Origin: Vaginella massiliensis
GTDB lineage: Bacteria; Bacteroidota; Bacteroidia; Flavobacteriales; Weeksellaceae
Direction: 5' to 3'
DNA length: 64,000 bases
Assembly: GCF_900089075.1 (NCBI RefSeq)
Contig: NZ_LT593745.1
Span: 124,001-188,000, forward strand
The position numbers and the translations under genes were made by a program. The notes below the pieces were generated by a model that saw only the letters and a list, made by a program, of their open reading frames with translations, was not told the origin of the DNA and made no database searches. Shown here one piece after another: positions 26,454 to 35,044 of the stretch (its first letter is position 1; every line of letters begins with the position of its first letter).

Positions 26454-26800
26454 TTAATTTTACTGATTAGATTAATTAACATGGCTTTAATTTGTTCGAT
26501 TTTATTTTCTAAACTTTCAAATTCTTCAGCTATTATGTAATTCAATTCTTTAGCTAATAATAATAAGTATGATGTTTCGTTGGCAGATCCTAAACTGATA
26601 TTTAAGAATTGTGTTAATTCTTTTGAAGAATATCTTCCACAACCTTCTGCAATATTAGTAGGAATTGAGCTTGAAGCTCTTCTAATTTGAGAAGTTAATC
26701 CAAACATTTCATCTTTCGGAAAAGATGAAGATTGTTTATAAACCATTAATGTTAATTCGTGGCTTAATTCCCAAACTTTTAATTTCTTATAATCTTGCAT
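26444..26800 (-). CDS. Four-helix-bundle protein (S23 / 23S rRNA intervening-sequence type)
   Basis: A 118-residue protein of the TIGR02436-type four-helix-bundle family, with the signature FGLTSQIRRASSSIPTNIAEGCGR and LGSANETSYLLLLAKEL. Relatives are encoded in 23S rRNA intervening sequences, beside diversity-generating retroelements (Avd), or as stray genes in many Bacteroidota. Their biochemical role is poorly known; Avd binds nucleic acid and reverse transcriptase. No reverse transcriptase or variable repeat is nearby, so it is not a retroelement here. It starts 39 bases after argC and stops 32 bases before argD. Its role in arginine synthesis is doubtful; see the cassette entry. Confidence 0.9.
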   Translation of the reverse strand: MQDYKKLKVWELSHELTLMVYKQSSSFPKDEMFGLTSQIRRASSSIPTNIAEGCGRYSSKELTQFLNISLGSANETSYLLLLAKELNYIIAEEFESLENKIEQIKAMLINLISKIKNV

Positions 26801-26804
26801 ATTG

Positions 26805-26815
26805 AAACGTATAAC
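26805..26815 (-). repeat. Right inverted repeat of the four-helix-bundle cassette
   Basis: AAACGTATAAC, followed by further degenerate units (ACTTATAACG, TACAACTTATT). It lies directly upstream of the four-helix-bundle start codon. Confidence 0.6.
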
Positions 26816-26839
26816 TTATTACTTATAACGTACAACTTA

Positions 26840-27826
26840 TTAAAACGCTACCGTCTTTAAATTAAGTCCTAGATTTTCATCCCATCCGAAGATGATGTTC
26901 ATATTCTGAACGGCTTGCCCCGATGCGCCTTTGGTTAAATTATCGATAATCGACGTTATCAACAAAACATCGTCTTGTTTTTGGATGTGGATCAAACATT
27001 TGTTGGAATTTACCACTTGTTTCAGTGCAATTGGCGCATCTGATACCATCGTAAAAGGCTCGTTTTTGTAATATTCTTTGTAAAGCTGAATTGCTTCTTC
27101 TGCTGATAAATCTGATTTCAGATAAACACCTGCCAAAATACCCCGGGTAAAATCGCCACGCATGGGTAAAAAATATACTTTGTTGTTGAAATCGGGTTGT
27201 AATGTTTGGAGCGTTTGGTAAATTTCGCCCTCGTGTTGATGCGTAAATTCTTTGTAAAAAGAGACGTTGTTGTTTCGCCAACTGAAATGTGTAGAAGGCG
27301 ACAACGACTGACCAGCGCCTGTAGAACCAGTAACCGCATTGATGTGGATATCGGCATGAATTGCTTTGCTTGCAGCCAAAGGTAATAATGCCAACTGAAT
27401 GGCCGTTGCAAAACAACCCGGATTAGCAATATTTTTTGCCTCCAAAATAGCCGAACGATTGAATTCTGGCAATCCATAGACGAATGTTCTTTCTTCGAAA
27501 TTTTTATGGGCGTCTAAGCGGAAATCGTTGCTGAGGTCGATCACCACTGTATGCACTGCATAGTGATGATTTGCAAGAAATTCTGCTGATTTTCCGTGAC
27601 CCAAACACAAAAAAACGACATCGGCATGCTCATCGATTTGATCTGAAAATACGATATCGGTTTCGCCCAATAAATCGTCGTGGACTTGTGAAACAGGATT
27701 TCCTGCATTCGAAGTACTGTAAACAGAAGTAATATTCACATACGGATGGTGAATAAGAACACGAAGCAGTTCGCCTGCCGTGTAACCAGCTCCACCTACG
27801 ATACTTACGTTAATTTTATTTATCAT
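26840..27826 (-). CDS. argC: N-acetyl-gamma-glutamyl-phosphate reductase
   Basis: A 328-residue NADPH enzyme that reduces N-acylglutamyl phosphate to the semialdehyde, the third arginine step. I took the ATG at 27826 (MINKINVSIVGGAGYTAGELLRVL); an upstream extension of 19 codons is low-complexity and lacks homology. The NADP fold and the catalytic Cys in NIANPGCFATAIQLALLPL are present, as is GSTGAGQSLSP. Length is that of the short ArgC form (about 320-345). It follows argG by 73 bases, and the gap is a TTGTTTG-rich stretch without clear function. Confidence 0.95.
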   Translation of the reverse strand: MINKINVSIVGGAGYTAGELLRVLIHHPYVNITSVYSTSNAGNPVSQVHDDLLGETDIVFSDQIDEHADVVFLCLGHGKSAEFLANHHYAVHTVVIDLSNDFRLDAHKNFEERTFVYGLPEFNRSAILEAKNIANPGCFATAIQLALLPLAASKAIHADIHINAVTGSTGAGQSLSPSTHFSWRNNNVSFYKEFTHQHEGEIYQTLQTLQPDFNNKVYFLPMRGDFTRGILAGVYLKSDLSAEEAIQLYKEYYKNEPFTMVSDAPIALKQVVNSNKCLIHIQKQDDVLLITSIIDNLTKGASGQAVQNMNIIFGWDENLGLNLKTVAF

Positions 27827-27899
27827 TTGTTGTTTGTTGTGTGTGTTTGTTGTGCATGTTTTTCTAGTCTGATTTTGGAACAAAGTGGATTCAAATCAA

Positions 27900-29081
27900 T
27901 TAATCGAAACTATGAACAATCTTCAATTGATTACCAAATATTTTGATAAATCCTCTTGCATCTCTCGAGTCCCAAGCATCGTTCTCTTCGCCATATACCG
28001 CAACTTTAGATTGCATCATATCGTAAGGAGACTCGATACCGATCATCGAGAAGTGGTAAGGATTTAATTGTAATCTCACTTTACCAGTCACTCTTTCTTG
28101 CGACGATTCTAAGAAAACTTCTATATCGCGCATCACAGGGTCTAGGTACTGTGCCTCGTGCAATAAAGTTCCGTACCAATTTGCTAACGAATCTTTGTGT
28201 AAAAGTTGCCATCTTGTTAAGGTATGTTTCTCTAACAAATGATGTGCTTTGATCAAAATATAGGCAGCCGGAGCTTCGAAACCTACTCGTCCTTTGATTC
28301 CTAAAATGGTATCGCCTACATGGATGTCGCGACCGATGGCATACTCTCCGCCGATTTCGTTCAATTTTTGAATCAAAGCGATTGGAGACATTTTTTCGCC
28401 ATCTAAAGCTACCGGAATTCCTTTTTCGAATACAACTTCGATGACTCTTGGTTCTGTTTTCGATAAAGGTGTCGGATACGCCTCTTCTGGTAGTGCCTCA
28501 TTAGAAGTTAGGGTTTCTACACCACCAACCGAGGTTCCCCAAATCCCTCTATTGATCGAATATTTGGCTTGTTCCCAACTATAATTCACTCCTTTGGACT
28601 GTAAATAATCAACCTCTTGTTGTCGAGATAATTTTTCGTCTCGTATCGGTGTGATGATTTTAGAGTTGGGCGAGATGACAGCAAACGCAACATCGAACCG
28701 AATTTGGTCGTTACCTGCGCCTGTAGATCCGTGTACAATATATTCTGCCTCTACCTCTTTTGCATATTGAGCAATAGCAATGGATTGAAACATACGCTCG
28801 GCACTTACAGATAATGGGTAAGTGTTGTTTTTCAAGATATTTCCGTAGATTAGATAGCGAACACAATCGGTGAAATATTTTTCTGTAATATCGATGGTCA
28901 CGTGTTTAGAAGAGCCCAATTCGTATGCGCGAGTTTCGATTTCTTTCAACTCACTTTCAGAGAATCCGCCCGTATTGACAATTACGGTGTGCACCTCCAT
29001 TCCTTGATCTTTTGTTAAGTTCACCAAACAGTACGATGTGTCCAAACCTCCACTGTATGCTAAAACCGCTTTGTTGCTCAT
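27900..29081 (-). CDS. argG: Argininosuccinate synthase
   Basis: A 393-residue enzyme that joins citrulline and aspartate with ATP to give argininosuccinate. The N-terminal PP-loop LAYSGGLDTSYCLVNL, the GSTGAGNDQIRFDVA block, and SIEYDMM-like PYDMMQSKVAVYGEEN near the end are typical. Length is normal (about 400). It starts 12 bases after the argR stop and so shares the argR promoter. Its partner argH, which finishes the pathway, is not in this window. Confidence 0.96.
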   Translation of the reverse strand: MSNKAVLAYSGGLDTSYCLVNLTKDQGMEVHTVIVNTGGFSESELKEIETRAYELGSSKHVTIDITEKYFTDCVRYLIYGNILKNNTYPLSVSAERMFQSIAIAQYAKEVEAEYIVHGSTGAGNDQIRFDVAFAVISPNSKIITPIRDEKLSRQQEVDYLQSKGVNYSWEQAKYSINRGIWGTSVGGVETLTSNEALPEEAYPTPLSKTEPRVIEVVFEKGIPVALDGEKMSPIALIQKLNEIGGEYAIGRDIHVGDTILGIKGRVGFEAPAAYILIKAHHLLEKHTLTRWQLLHKDSLANWYGTLLHEAQYLDPVMRDIEVFLESSQERVTGKVRLQLNPYHFSMIGIESPYDMMQSKVAVYGEENDAWDSRDARGFIKIFGNQLKIVHSFD

Positions 29082-29093
29082 TGTAGAATATTT

Positions 29094-29546
29094 TTAGTTT
29101 TTTAAGTTTATTATTTTTTTTAAATCTTGTATCAATTGTTCTCGAGTAGAATTTTCATTCATTATCACTAATATGGTATCATGGCCTGCAATCGTTCCAA
29201 TAATGCTGCTAAAATTGGCATCATCTATTTCTGCAGCCACACCAAGTGCATAGCCCACTCGAGTTTTGAGTACGCCTAGATTATTAGAAAACATCAGGCT
29301 GACTTGTTTTGCTGGATGCAAAAGTTGGCGTGGTTCATTTTCATTTTCGGTAAGCTGATAAATATACTCTCCTTTGGAATTGGGTAATTTCGAAACTTTC
29401 AGCTCTCGCAGATCTCGAGATAAGGTCGCTTGCGTCACCTGAATGCCGTGTGCCGATAAGCTGTTTAGCAATTCGTCTTGACTACCGATCTCTTGCTCAG
29501 TTATAAGCGTTTTGATGATTTCGAACCTGTATTTTTTATCACTCAT
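29094..29546 (-). CDS. argR: Arginine repressor
   Basis: A 150-residue ArgR/AhrC regulator: an N-terminal winged helix (residues about 1-70, GIQVTQATLSRDLRELKVSKL) and a C-terminal oligomerisation and arginine-binding domain (about 80-150, with AAEIDDANFSSIIGTIAGHDTILV). With arginine bound it represses arginine synthesis genes. The ARG-box-like sites at 29549-29584, directly upstream, suggest that it represses its own operon argR-argG-argC-argD-carAB. Length is normal. Confidence 0.95.
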   Translation of the reverse strand: MSDKKYRFEIIKTLITEQEIGSQDELLNSLSAHGIQVTQATLSRDLRELKVSKLPNSKGEYIYQLTENENEPRQLLHPAKQVSLMFSNNLGVLKTRVGYALGVAAEIDDANFSSIIGTIAGHDTILVIMNENSTREQLIQDLKKIINLKN

Positions 29547-29548
29547 CT

Positions 29549-29584
29549 TGTATATTTATTCTGAGTAAAATGAATTTTTATAAA
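29549..29584 (-). promoter_or_regulatory. Tandem ARG-box-like operators before argR
   Basis: Two sites, 29549-29562 (TGTATATTTATTCT) and 29571-29584 (TGAATTTTTATAAA), each match 12 of 14 positions of the ArgR core TGAATwwwwATTCA. They are 22 bases apart, one more than the 21 seen between paired ARG boxes in E. coli. They lie at and just after the -7 box. Confidence 0.55.
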
Positions 29585-29609
29585 GTTAAATTAAAAAAAA
29601 ACCTGTCAA
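29581..29609 (-). promoter_or_regulatory. Promoter of the argR-argG-argC-argD-carAB operon
   Basis: On the minus strand TTG (29607-29609) is followed after 18 bases by TAACTTTA (29581-29588), close to the Bacteroidota TTG-N19-TAnnTTTG (the last G is A). The expected start lies among the two downstream ARG-box-like sites, as needed for repression. Confidence 0.5.
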
Positions 29610-29623
29610 CGAATATTTATTCA
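29610..29623 (-). promoter_or_regulatory. Third ARG-box-like site, upstream of the argR promoter
   Basis: CGAATATTTATTCA matches 13 of 14 positions of the ArgR core. It lies directly upstream of the -33 TTG and overlaps the last codons and stop of the GNAT gene (stop at 29617-29619). Confidence 0.5.
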
Positions 29624-30201
29624 TCAACACCATTATTTCCATTCGATTCCTTCTTGTTTGCTTTAGCAAAATCATCATCCAAATTATCATAAACCAAGCC
29701 CGTACAAATGCAACGTTCCCGATCGTTATCCATCAATATATGGTAATTTTTACAGCCTTTACAACCATTCCAAAACTCATCAGATTGTGTCAACTCAGAA
29801 AAAGTTACCGGTTTGTACCCCAACTGTGTATTCATGCGCATCACAGCCAAAGAGGTCGTAATGCTGAAAACTTTCGATCTCGGAAATTTGGTTCTAGACA
29901 AGGCAAAAATCGCATGTTTTATTTCTTTACCAATACCAGACGAACGCAAATCTTCACGAACGATTAGCCCCGAATTTACAACAAATTTCTCTTCATCGTA
30001 GGTCTCAATATAACTGAATCCGGCAAGTTTGCCTTCATCATCGAATGCTATAATCGAATTTCCATTTACCATTTTACGTTGCAAATAAACCGGATTTCGT
30101 TTGGCAATACCAGTCTTTCGTTGCCGTGCAGATTCTTCGTACCAAAGCACCAATTCATCGGCATACTTCACATCATCTTTATTTGCCACCCTTACCAGCA
30201 T
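29617..30201 (-). CDS. GNAT acetyltransferase of the arginine cluster
   Basis: A 194-residue GNAT protein. The acetyl-CoA loop appears as VREDLRSSGIGKEIKHAIF, and the C-terminal part has an unusual Cys-rich segment (GCKGCKNYH, then RCICTGL). GNAT genes of this type sit upstream of argG in many Flavobacteria and have been proposed to supply N-acetylglutamate in place of the classical ArgA/ArgJ. Here no argA or argJ is visible, which fits, but the activity is not shown by the sequence. It lies 70 bases upstream of argR, and divergent from argB across a 237-base spacer. The Cys cluster (four Cys) could bind a metal. Confidence 0.88.
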   Translation of the reverse strand: MLVRVANKDDVKYADELVLWYEESARQRKTGIAKRNPVYLQRKMVNGNSIIAFDDEGKLAGFSYIETYDEEKFVVNSGLIVREDLRSSGIGKEIKHAIFALSRTKFPRSKVFSITTSLAVMRMNTQLGYKPVTFSELTQSDEFWNGCKGCKNYHILMDNDRERCICTGLVYDNLDDDFAKANKKESNGNNGVDE

Positions 30202-30438
30202 GATATAAAGTTTTTTTTGGAAATTAGAAAAAAATGAAATAAAAATGATGAAAAAAAAAGAGTTTCGAAGTAATAAACCTTTTTAAATTTTTCACTATTT
30301 GACTTGCTGTTGAATGCAAGTGGAAATAAATTTTCCATTATTTGATTAAGAATTCAGTTGTTATACTGAAGTGCAAAGTTAAATACTTTATTTTTGTAAA
30401 ACATTATATTTATTCAAAAAAACTTTAAATTTTATAAA
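30202..30438. promoter_or_regulatory. Divergent GNAT/argB control region
   Basis: The 237-base AT-rich spacer contains two ARG-box-like matches: TGATTAAGAATTCA at 30343-30356 (12 of 14) and a weaker one ending TTTATTCA at 30403-30416 (11 of 14). A -7-like TATTTTTG lies at 30389-30396, 43 bases before argB, without a clear -33 TTG. The layout suggests that argB-argE are also under ArgR, though the match quality is lower than before argR. Confidence 0.4.
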
Positions 30439-31206
30439 ATGTTGAAAATATATAAAATAGGAGGCGGTATAATCGACCATACGGAAGAACTGCATCAATT
30501 TCTCGATCGATTGGCAAGCGATAACAACCAAAAAATATTGATCCATGGCGGCGGAAGAGGAGCGAATCGACTTTTGCAACAATTGAGCATAGCACCCAAA
30601 ATGATTGAGGGAAGACGCATCACAGACCAAGCAACGCTAGACGTGGTGACCGGTTTGTATGCCGGAAATCTCAACAAACAAATTGTGGCTTATTTACAAA
30701 AAGTTGGCGCAAATGCAATGGGATTATCCGGGGCAGATGCCAACATGATCCAAGCAAAGAGAAGGGCAAGTCAACAAATCGATTGGGGCTTTGTAGGCGA
30801 CGTTGTAGAAAATGGCGTAAACCACAGCCTGATAAAATCGTTTTTAGAACTGGGGTTAATGCCTGTTTTTTGTGCCATAACACACGACAAAAATGGACAA
30901 TTGTTCAACACCAATGCCGATACGATTGCCTCTCAAATTGCCATTGCGATGAGTAAGCATTACGAAGTCGAGCTCAATTTCTGTTTCGATAAGATTGGAG
31001 TTTTGGCGGATATTCACGACGAAAATAGTTTAATTCCTAAAATCGACCGAAATTTATACGCACAACTAAAGGCAGAACAAAAAATCTTCGAGGGGATGAT
31101 TCCGAAGTTAGACAATGCTTTTTCTGTTATAGAACAAGGTGTAAAACAAGTAAATTTGGTGCATGCCCAAAATATAAATTCAGATATTAAAACCGTCATA
31201 TGTTAA
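30439..31206 (+). CDS. argB: Acetylglutamate kinase
   Basis: A 255-residue amino-acid kinase that phosphorylates N-acylglutamate, the second arginine step. The fold is clear: KIGGGIIDH, then KILIHGGGRGANRLL, the EGRRITDQATLDVV substrate loop and NADTIASQIAIAM. Length is normal for the non-regulated form (about 255-260); the N-terminal helix of arginine-sensitive kinases is absent. The argE start codon lies inside its last codons (7-base overlap), so the two are translated together. It is divergent from the leftward arginine genes. Confidence 0.95.
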   Translation: MLKIYKIGGGIIDHTEELHQFLDRLASDNNQKILIHGGGRGANRLLQQLSIAPKMIEGRRITDQATLDVVTGLYAGNLNKQIVAYLQKVGANAMGLSGADANMIQAKRRASQQIDWGFVGDVVENGVNHSLIKSFLELGLMPVFCAITHDKNGQLFNTNADTIASQIAIAMSKHYEVELNFCFDKIGVLADIHDENSLIPKIDRNLYAQLKAEQKIFEGMIPKLDNAFSVIEQGVKQVNLVHAQNINSDIKTVIC

Positions 31207-32273
31207 GTCAGAACGATGTAAAACATAAAGCAGTAGCATTGCTCAAAGAAATGATTCAACTCGAATCGTTTTCGGGTTCGGAAGAAAAAACTGCTGATTT
31301 GCTTTTTAATTTTCTTGTCGAAAATGGTGCAGAAGTTCACCGACAAAACAACAACGTCTACAGTTTTCACAGTAAAATGGATGCAAACAAAAAAACAATA
31401 TTACTCAATTCGCATCACGATACTGTAAAACCTGGATCCACTTGGACTTATGATCCTTTTGGGGCAACCTTAGAAGGCGATAAATTGATTGGCTTGGGCA
31501 GTAACGATGCGGGAGCGTCTGCTGTGAGTCTCCTTGCCACCTTCTTGTATTTACTAGACAAACCTTTGGCGTACAACCTTATTGTTGCCATCACGGCAGA
31601 AGAAGAGAATTCTGGCAAGCTCAATGTAGCAAGTTTGTTGCCACATTTACCACCGATCGATTTGGGAATAGTGGGCGAACCTACCCAGATGGACATGGCG
31701 ATTGCAGAGCGCGGACTGATTGTCTACGACATCATTACGAAAGGTAAAACGGGACATGCTGCAAGAGAAGAAGGCATCAATGCGATCTATATCGCGAATG
31801 ATTTTATTTCCAAATTGCGAGCGTTTGAATTCGATAAAGTTTCAGAATTTATGGGGCCTGTAAAAATGACCATTACCCAAATCGAAGCTGGAAAACAACA
31901 CAATGTCGTTCCCGATGAATGCAAAATGGTCATGGATGTTCGGGTAAATGAATTTTATTCGAATGAAGAGGTGAACGATTGCTTGCAAAAGCAATTTTCA
32001 TCGCCCGAGATAGAACTGTTACCTCGATCGTTGAGGCTCAACTCGTCGCGAATAGCAGAAAATCATCCGATTGTAGAAAAAGGAATAGAATTGGGTTGCA
32101 CGACTTATGGTTCTCCTACCCTATCCGATCAATCAATGATGAATTTCACGACGGTCAAAATTGGCCCTGGAGATTCTGCACGTTCCCATACGCCAGATGA
32201 ATACATCTACATTTCGGAGATTCATCACGGTATTGAGCGCTACATCGAACTTTTGGAAGATTTTAAATTTTAA
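31200..32273 (+). CDS. argE: M20 deacylase, probable acetylornithine (or succinylornithine) deacetylase
   Basis: A 357-residue zinc peptidase-family M20 protein that probably frees ornithine or citrulline from its acyl form. The metal and catalytic residues are visible as LLNSHHDTVKP (His and Asp), GLGSNDAGASAVSLL, TAEEENSG (the catalytic Glu), GIVGEPTQMD and the late SARSHTPDEYIYISE His. The choice of ArgE over DapE rests on the overlap with argB. In many Flavobacteria argH follows next, but here the IS1182-type element begins 14 bases after the stop, and argH is not seen. Confidence 0.88.
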   Translation: MLSQNDVKHKAVALLKEMIQLESFSGSEEKTADLLFNFLVENGAEVHRQNNNVYSFHSKMDANKKTILLNSHHDTVKPGSTWTYDPFGATLEGDKLIGLGSNDAGASAVSLLATFLYLLDKPLAYNLIVAITAEEENSGKLNVASLLPHLPPIDLGIVGEPTQMDMAIAERGLIVYDIITKGKTGHAAREEGINAIYIANDFISKLRAFEFDKVSEFMGPVKMTITQIEAGKQHNVVPDECKMVMDVRVNEFYSNEEVNDCLQKQFSSPEIELLPRSLRLNSSRIAENHPIVEKGIELGCTTYGSPTLSDQSMMNFTTVKIGPGDSARSHTPDEYIYISEIHHGIERYIELLEDFKF

Positions 32274-32286
32274 TTCATATACAAAA

Positions 32287-32320
32287 AAAGAAGCCGTCTC
32301 ACAACTGAGGCGGTTTTTTT
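32287..32320 (+). terminator. Left IS end: inverted repeat with terminator hairpin
   Basis: AAGCCGTCTCA (32291-32301) pairs with TGAGGCGGTTT (32306-32316; two G-T pairs) and runs into T residues to 32320. It would end argB-argE transcripts and keep read-through out of the transposase. Confidence 0.7.
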
Positions 32321-32393
32321 ATATAAATAATGGATTGATTATTAGGTGATTAATATAGAATTCACTATATTTAACTACTTAATTTTCAGCGAA

Positions 32394-33923
32394 ATGAACT
32401 ATAGAATTAAAGAATATAACCAATCCCAAAACTGGTTATTTCCACCTTCGATAGAAGAATTAATTCCGACTAATCATCCAGTAAGAATCGTAAACAACGT
32501 AGTTGAGAAGATAGACTTAAAACCTCTTTTAGAAACTTACAGTCGGGAAGGTCATCCTAGTTATCATCCTAAAATGATGCTCAAAGTGATGGTTTACGCT
32601 TATATGGACAATATTTATTCCAGTAGAAAGATCGAAAAAGCCCTCAATGAGAACATAAACTTTATGTGGCTTTCTGGTAGAGAAAGCATCGACCATAATA
32701 CGATAGCCCGATTTCGAAGCAATAAGTTAAAAGCCGTATTCAAAGACATCTTCAAACAAGTGGTATTGCTTTTGGTAGAAGAAAAATTAGTGAGTCTCAA
32801 ACGAGTTTATACAGACGGTACCAAAATAGAATCGGTAGCTGGAAGATACACCTTTGTCTGGGGAAATTCCATCAAGACCAATCGGGAGAAAATGATCAAA
32901 CAATTAGAGGATATGTGGCAATACGCGCAGTGCGTTGCTGATGAAGAAGACCAAGATCCCGAGCCACCGGAGTTCAAAAAACTTGATCCTGAAAAAGTCC
33001 AACAAGCCGCAGATAAAATCAACCGAATCCTAAAAGAAAAGTCTGACGATCCAAAGAAAAAAGCCAAATCCCGTTACATCCAAAAGAATTTTGCGCCAAA
33101 CTTAAAGAAATACCAAGAACAAGAAAAGTTACTACAAGAACGCAACTCCTACAGCAAAACCGATCCCGATGCGACCTTTATGCGCATGAAGGACGACCAC
33201 ATGCAGAACGGACAATTAAAACCCGGCTACAATGCACAAATCAGCACCGAAAACCAAATCATCGTCAACTATACCTTACATCAAGACACCAACGACATTC
33301 ATACTTTAAAACCTCATTTAGAAAACCATAAAAAACTCTACAATGAGCTTCCCGAAGAACTCACCGCAGATGCAGGATACGGAAGTGAAGAAAATTACGA
33401 ACTTTTGGAGGACAAAGCAATCAAAGCCTTTGTAAAGTTCAACACCTTTGACCAAGAACAAGGCAAATCAAAGAAAAGAAAAAATCCCAAACCCTTTGAA
33501 CGAGACTCACTCTATTATAATGAAGCGCAAGATTTTTATGTATGCCCGATGGGACAACGTATGGAAAAGCGCGGTGAGCGAAAAGTCCAAACAAAGTCAG
33601 GATATAAGCAAACCTATAGTTGTTATAGCGCTAAAAACTGCAATGGATGTCCGCTCAGAAGCCAGTGCTTCAAGGGGAAAAACAACAGGACAGTAGAAAG
33701 GAACCATAAATTAGAATACCACAAACAAAAAGCAAGAGAACTTCTCACATCCGATATCGGAGAAATAAGAAGAAAACAAAGAACTGCTGATGTCGAACCT
33801 ACATTTGCCCAACTCAAACACAACCGAAACTTCAAAAGATTTACCCTAAAAGGAATTGAAAAAGTGGAATTAGAGTTCGGATTGCATGCTTTAGCTCATA
33901 ATCTGAAAAAGATGAGTGCGTAA
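32394..33923 (+). CDS. IS1182-family transposase
   Basis: A 509-residue DDE transposase; the ATG at 32394 (MNYRIKEYNQSQNWLFPPS) is preferred because the upstream extension lies in the IS leader and the remnant copy keeps the same start. The N-terminal InsH-type domain (YHPKMMLKVMVYAYMDNIYSSRKIEKAL) is followed by the first catalytic Asp in VYTDGTKIES, the second in LTADAGYGSEENY, a Cys cluster (CPMGQR, CNGCPLRSQC) and the final catalytic Glu region VEPTFAQLKHNRNFKR. All catalytic parts and the end are intact, so it is probably active. It mobilises its own element, and could act on the deleted copy. Confidence 0.95.
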   Translation: MNYRIKEYNQSQNWLFPPSIEELIPTNHPVRIVNNVVEKIDLKPLLETYSREGHPSYHPKMMLKVMVYAYMDNIYSSRKIEKALNENINFMWLSGRESIDHNTIARFRSNKLKAVFKDIFKQVVLLLVEEKLVSLKRVYTDGTKIESVAGRYTFVWGNSIKTNREKMIKQLEDMWQYAQCVADEEDQDPEPPEFKKLDPEKVQQAADKINRILKEKSDDPKKKAKSRYIQKNFAPNLKKYQEQEKLLQERNSYSKTDPDATFMRMKDDHMQNGQLKPGYNAQISTENQIIVNYTLHQDTNDIHTLKPHLENHKKLYNELPEELTADAGYGSEENYELLEDKAIKAFVKFNTFDQEQGKSKKRKNPKPFERDSLYYNEAQDFYVCPMGQRMEKRGERKVQTKSGYKQTYSCYSAKNCNGCPLRSQCFKGKNNRTVERNHKLEYHKQKARELLTSDIGEIRRKQRTADVEPTFAQLKHNRNFKRFTLKGIEKVELEFGLHALAHNLKKMSA

Positions 33924-33994
33924 ACAAGAATAATCACTCATTTTTTTCTAAATTATTAAATTGAGTTAGTTTTTGACCTCAATTTTTTAATCAT

Positions 33995-34034
33995 AAAAAA
34001 ACCGTCCCGATTTTATAAACGAGACGGCTTCTTT
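33995..34034 (-). terminator. Right IS end: inverted repeat with terminator hairpin
   Basis: Read on the minus strand AAGCCGTC pairs with GACGGTTT across a 16-base loop, followed by T residues. It would stop leftward transcripts from the exbB-exbD-tonB operon. Confidence 0.6.
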
Positions 34035-34057
34035 CTTATGTAGTTATTCTACTTGAA

Positions 34058-35014
<957 letters not shown>

Positions 35015-35044
35015 TTTCTTAATTTTTAAAATTTTACATCTTAC

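Larger units (their letters stand above)
26412..26839 (-). mobile_element. Four-helix-bundle gene cassette framed by short repeats (candidate)
   Basis: The gene at 26444-26800 sits in the arg operon between argC and argD and is bordered by AT-rich repeats of a TACGTTRTA-like unit. An 11-base perfect inverted repeat (AAACGTATAAC / GTTATACGTTT) occurs at 26805-26815 and 26443-26453. The left copy overlaps the stop codon of the gene. Neighbouring genes are intact, and the gene is in the same direction as the operon, so insertion did not need to break transcription. No target duplication is clear. Mobility is inferred from the frame of repeats and from the odd place of such a gene in a biosynthetic operon. 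Confidence 0.45.
32287..34034 (+). mobile_element. IS1182-family insertion sequence, complete
   Basis: About 1748 bases bounded by a 14-base perfect inverted repeat (AAAGAAGCCGTCTC at 32287-32300, GAGACGGCTTCTTT at 34021-34034). It holds one full transposase gene. Each end also forms a hairpin with a T run. It begins 14 bases after argE and ends 24 bases before the tonB stop, between two convergent units. No clear target duplication can be read from the flanks. The intact reading frame and the near-identical deleted copy at 10967-11484 suggest recent activity. Confidence 0.92.

Noticed and set aside
26444-26800. Diversity-generating retroelement (Avd gene)
   Set aside because: No reverse transcriptase, template repeat or variable repeat is nearby; only the four-helix-bundle family is shared.
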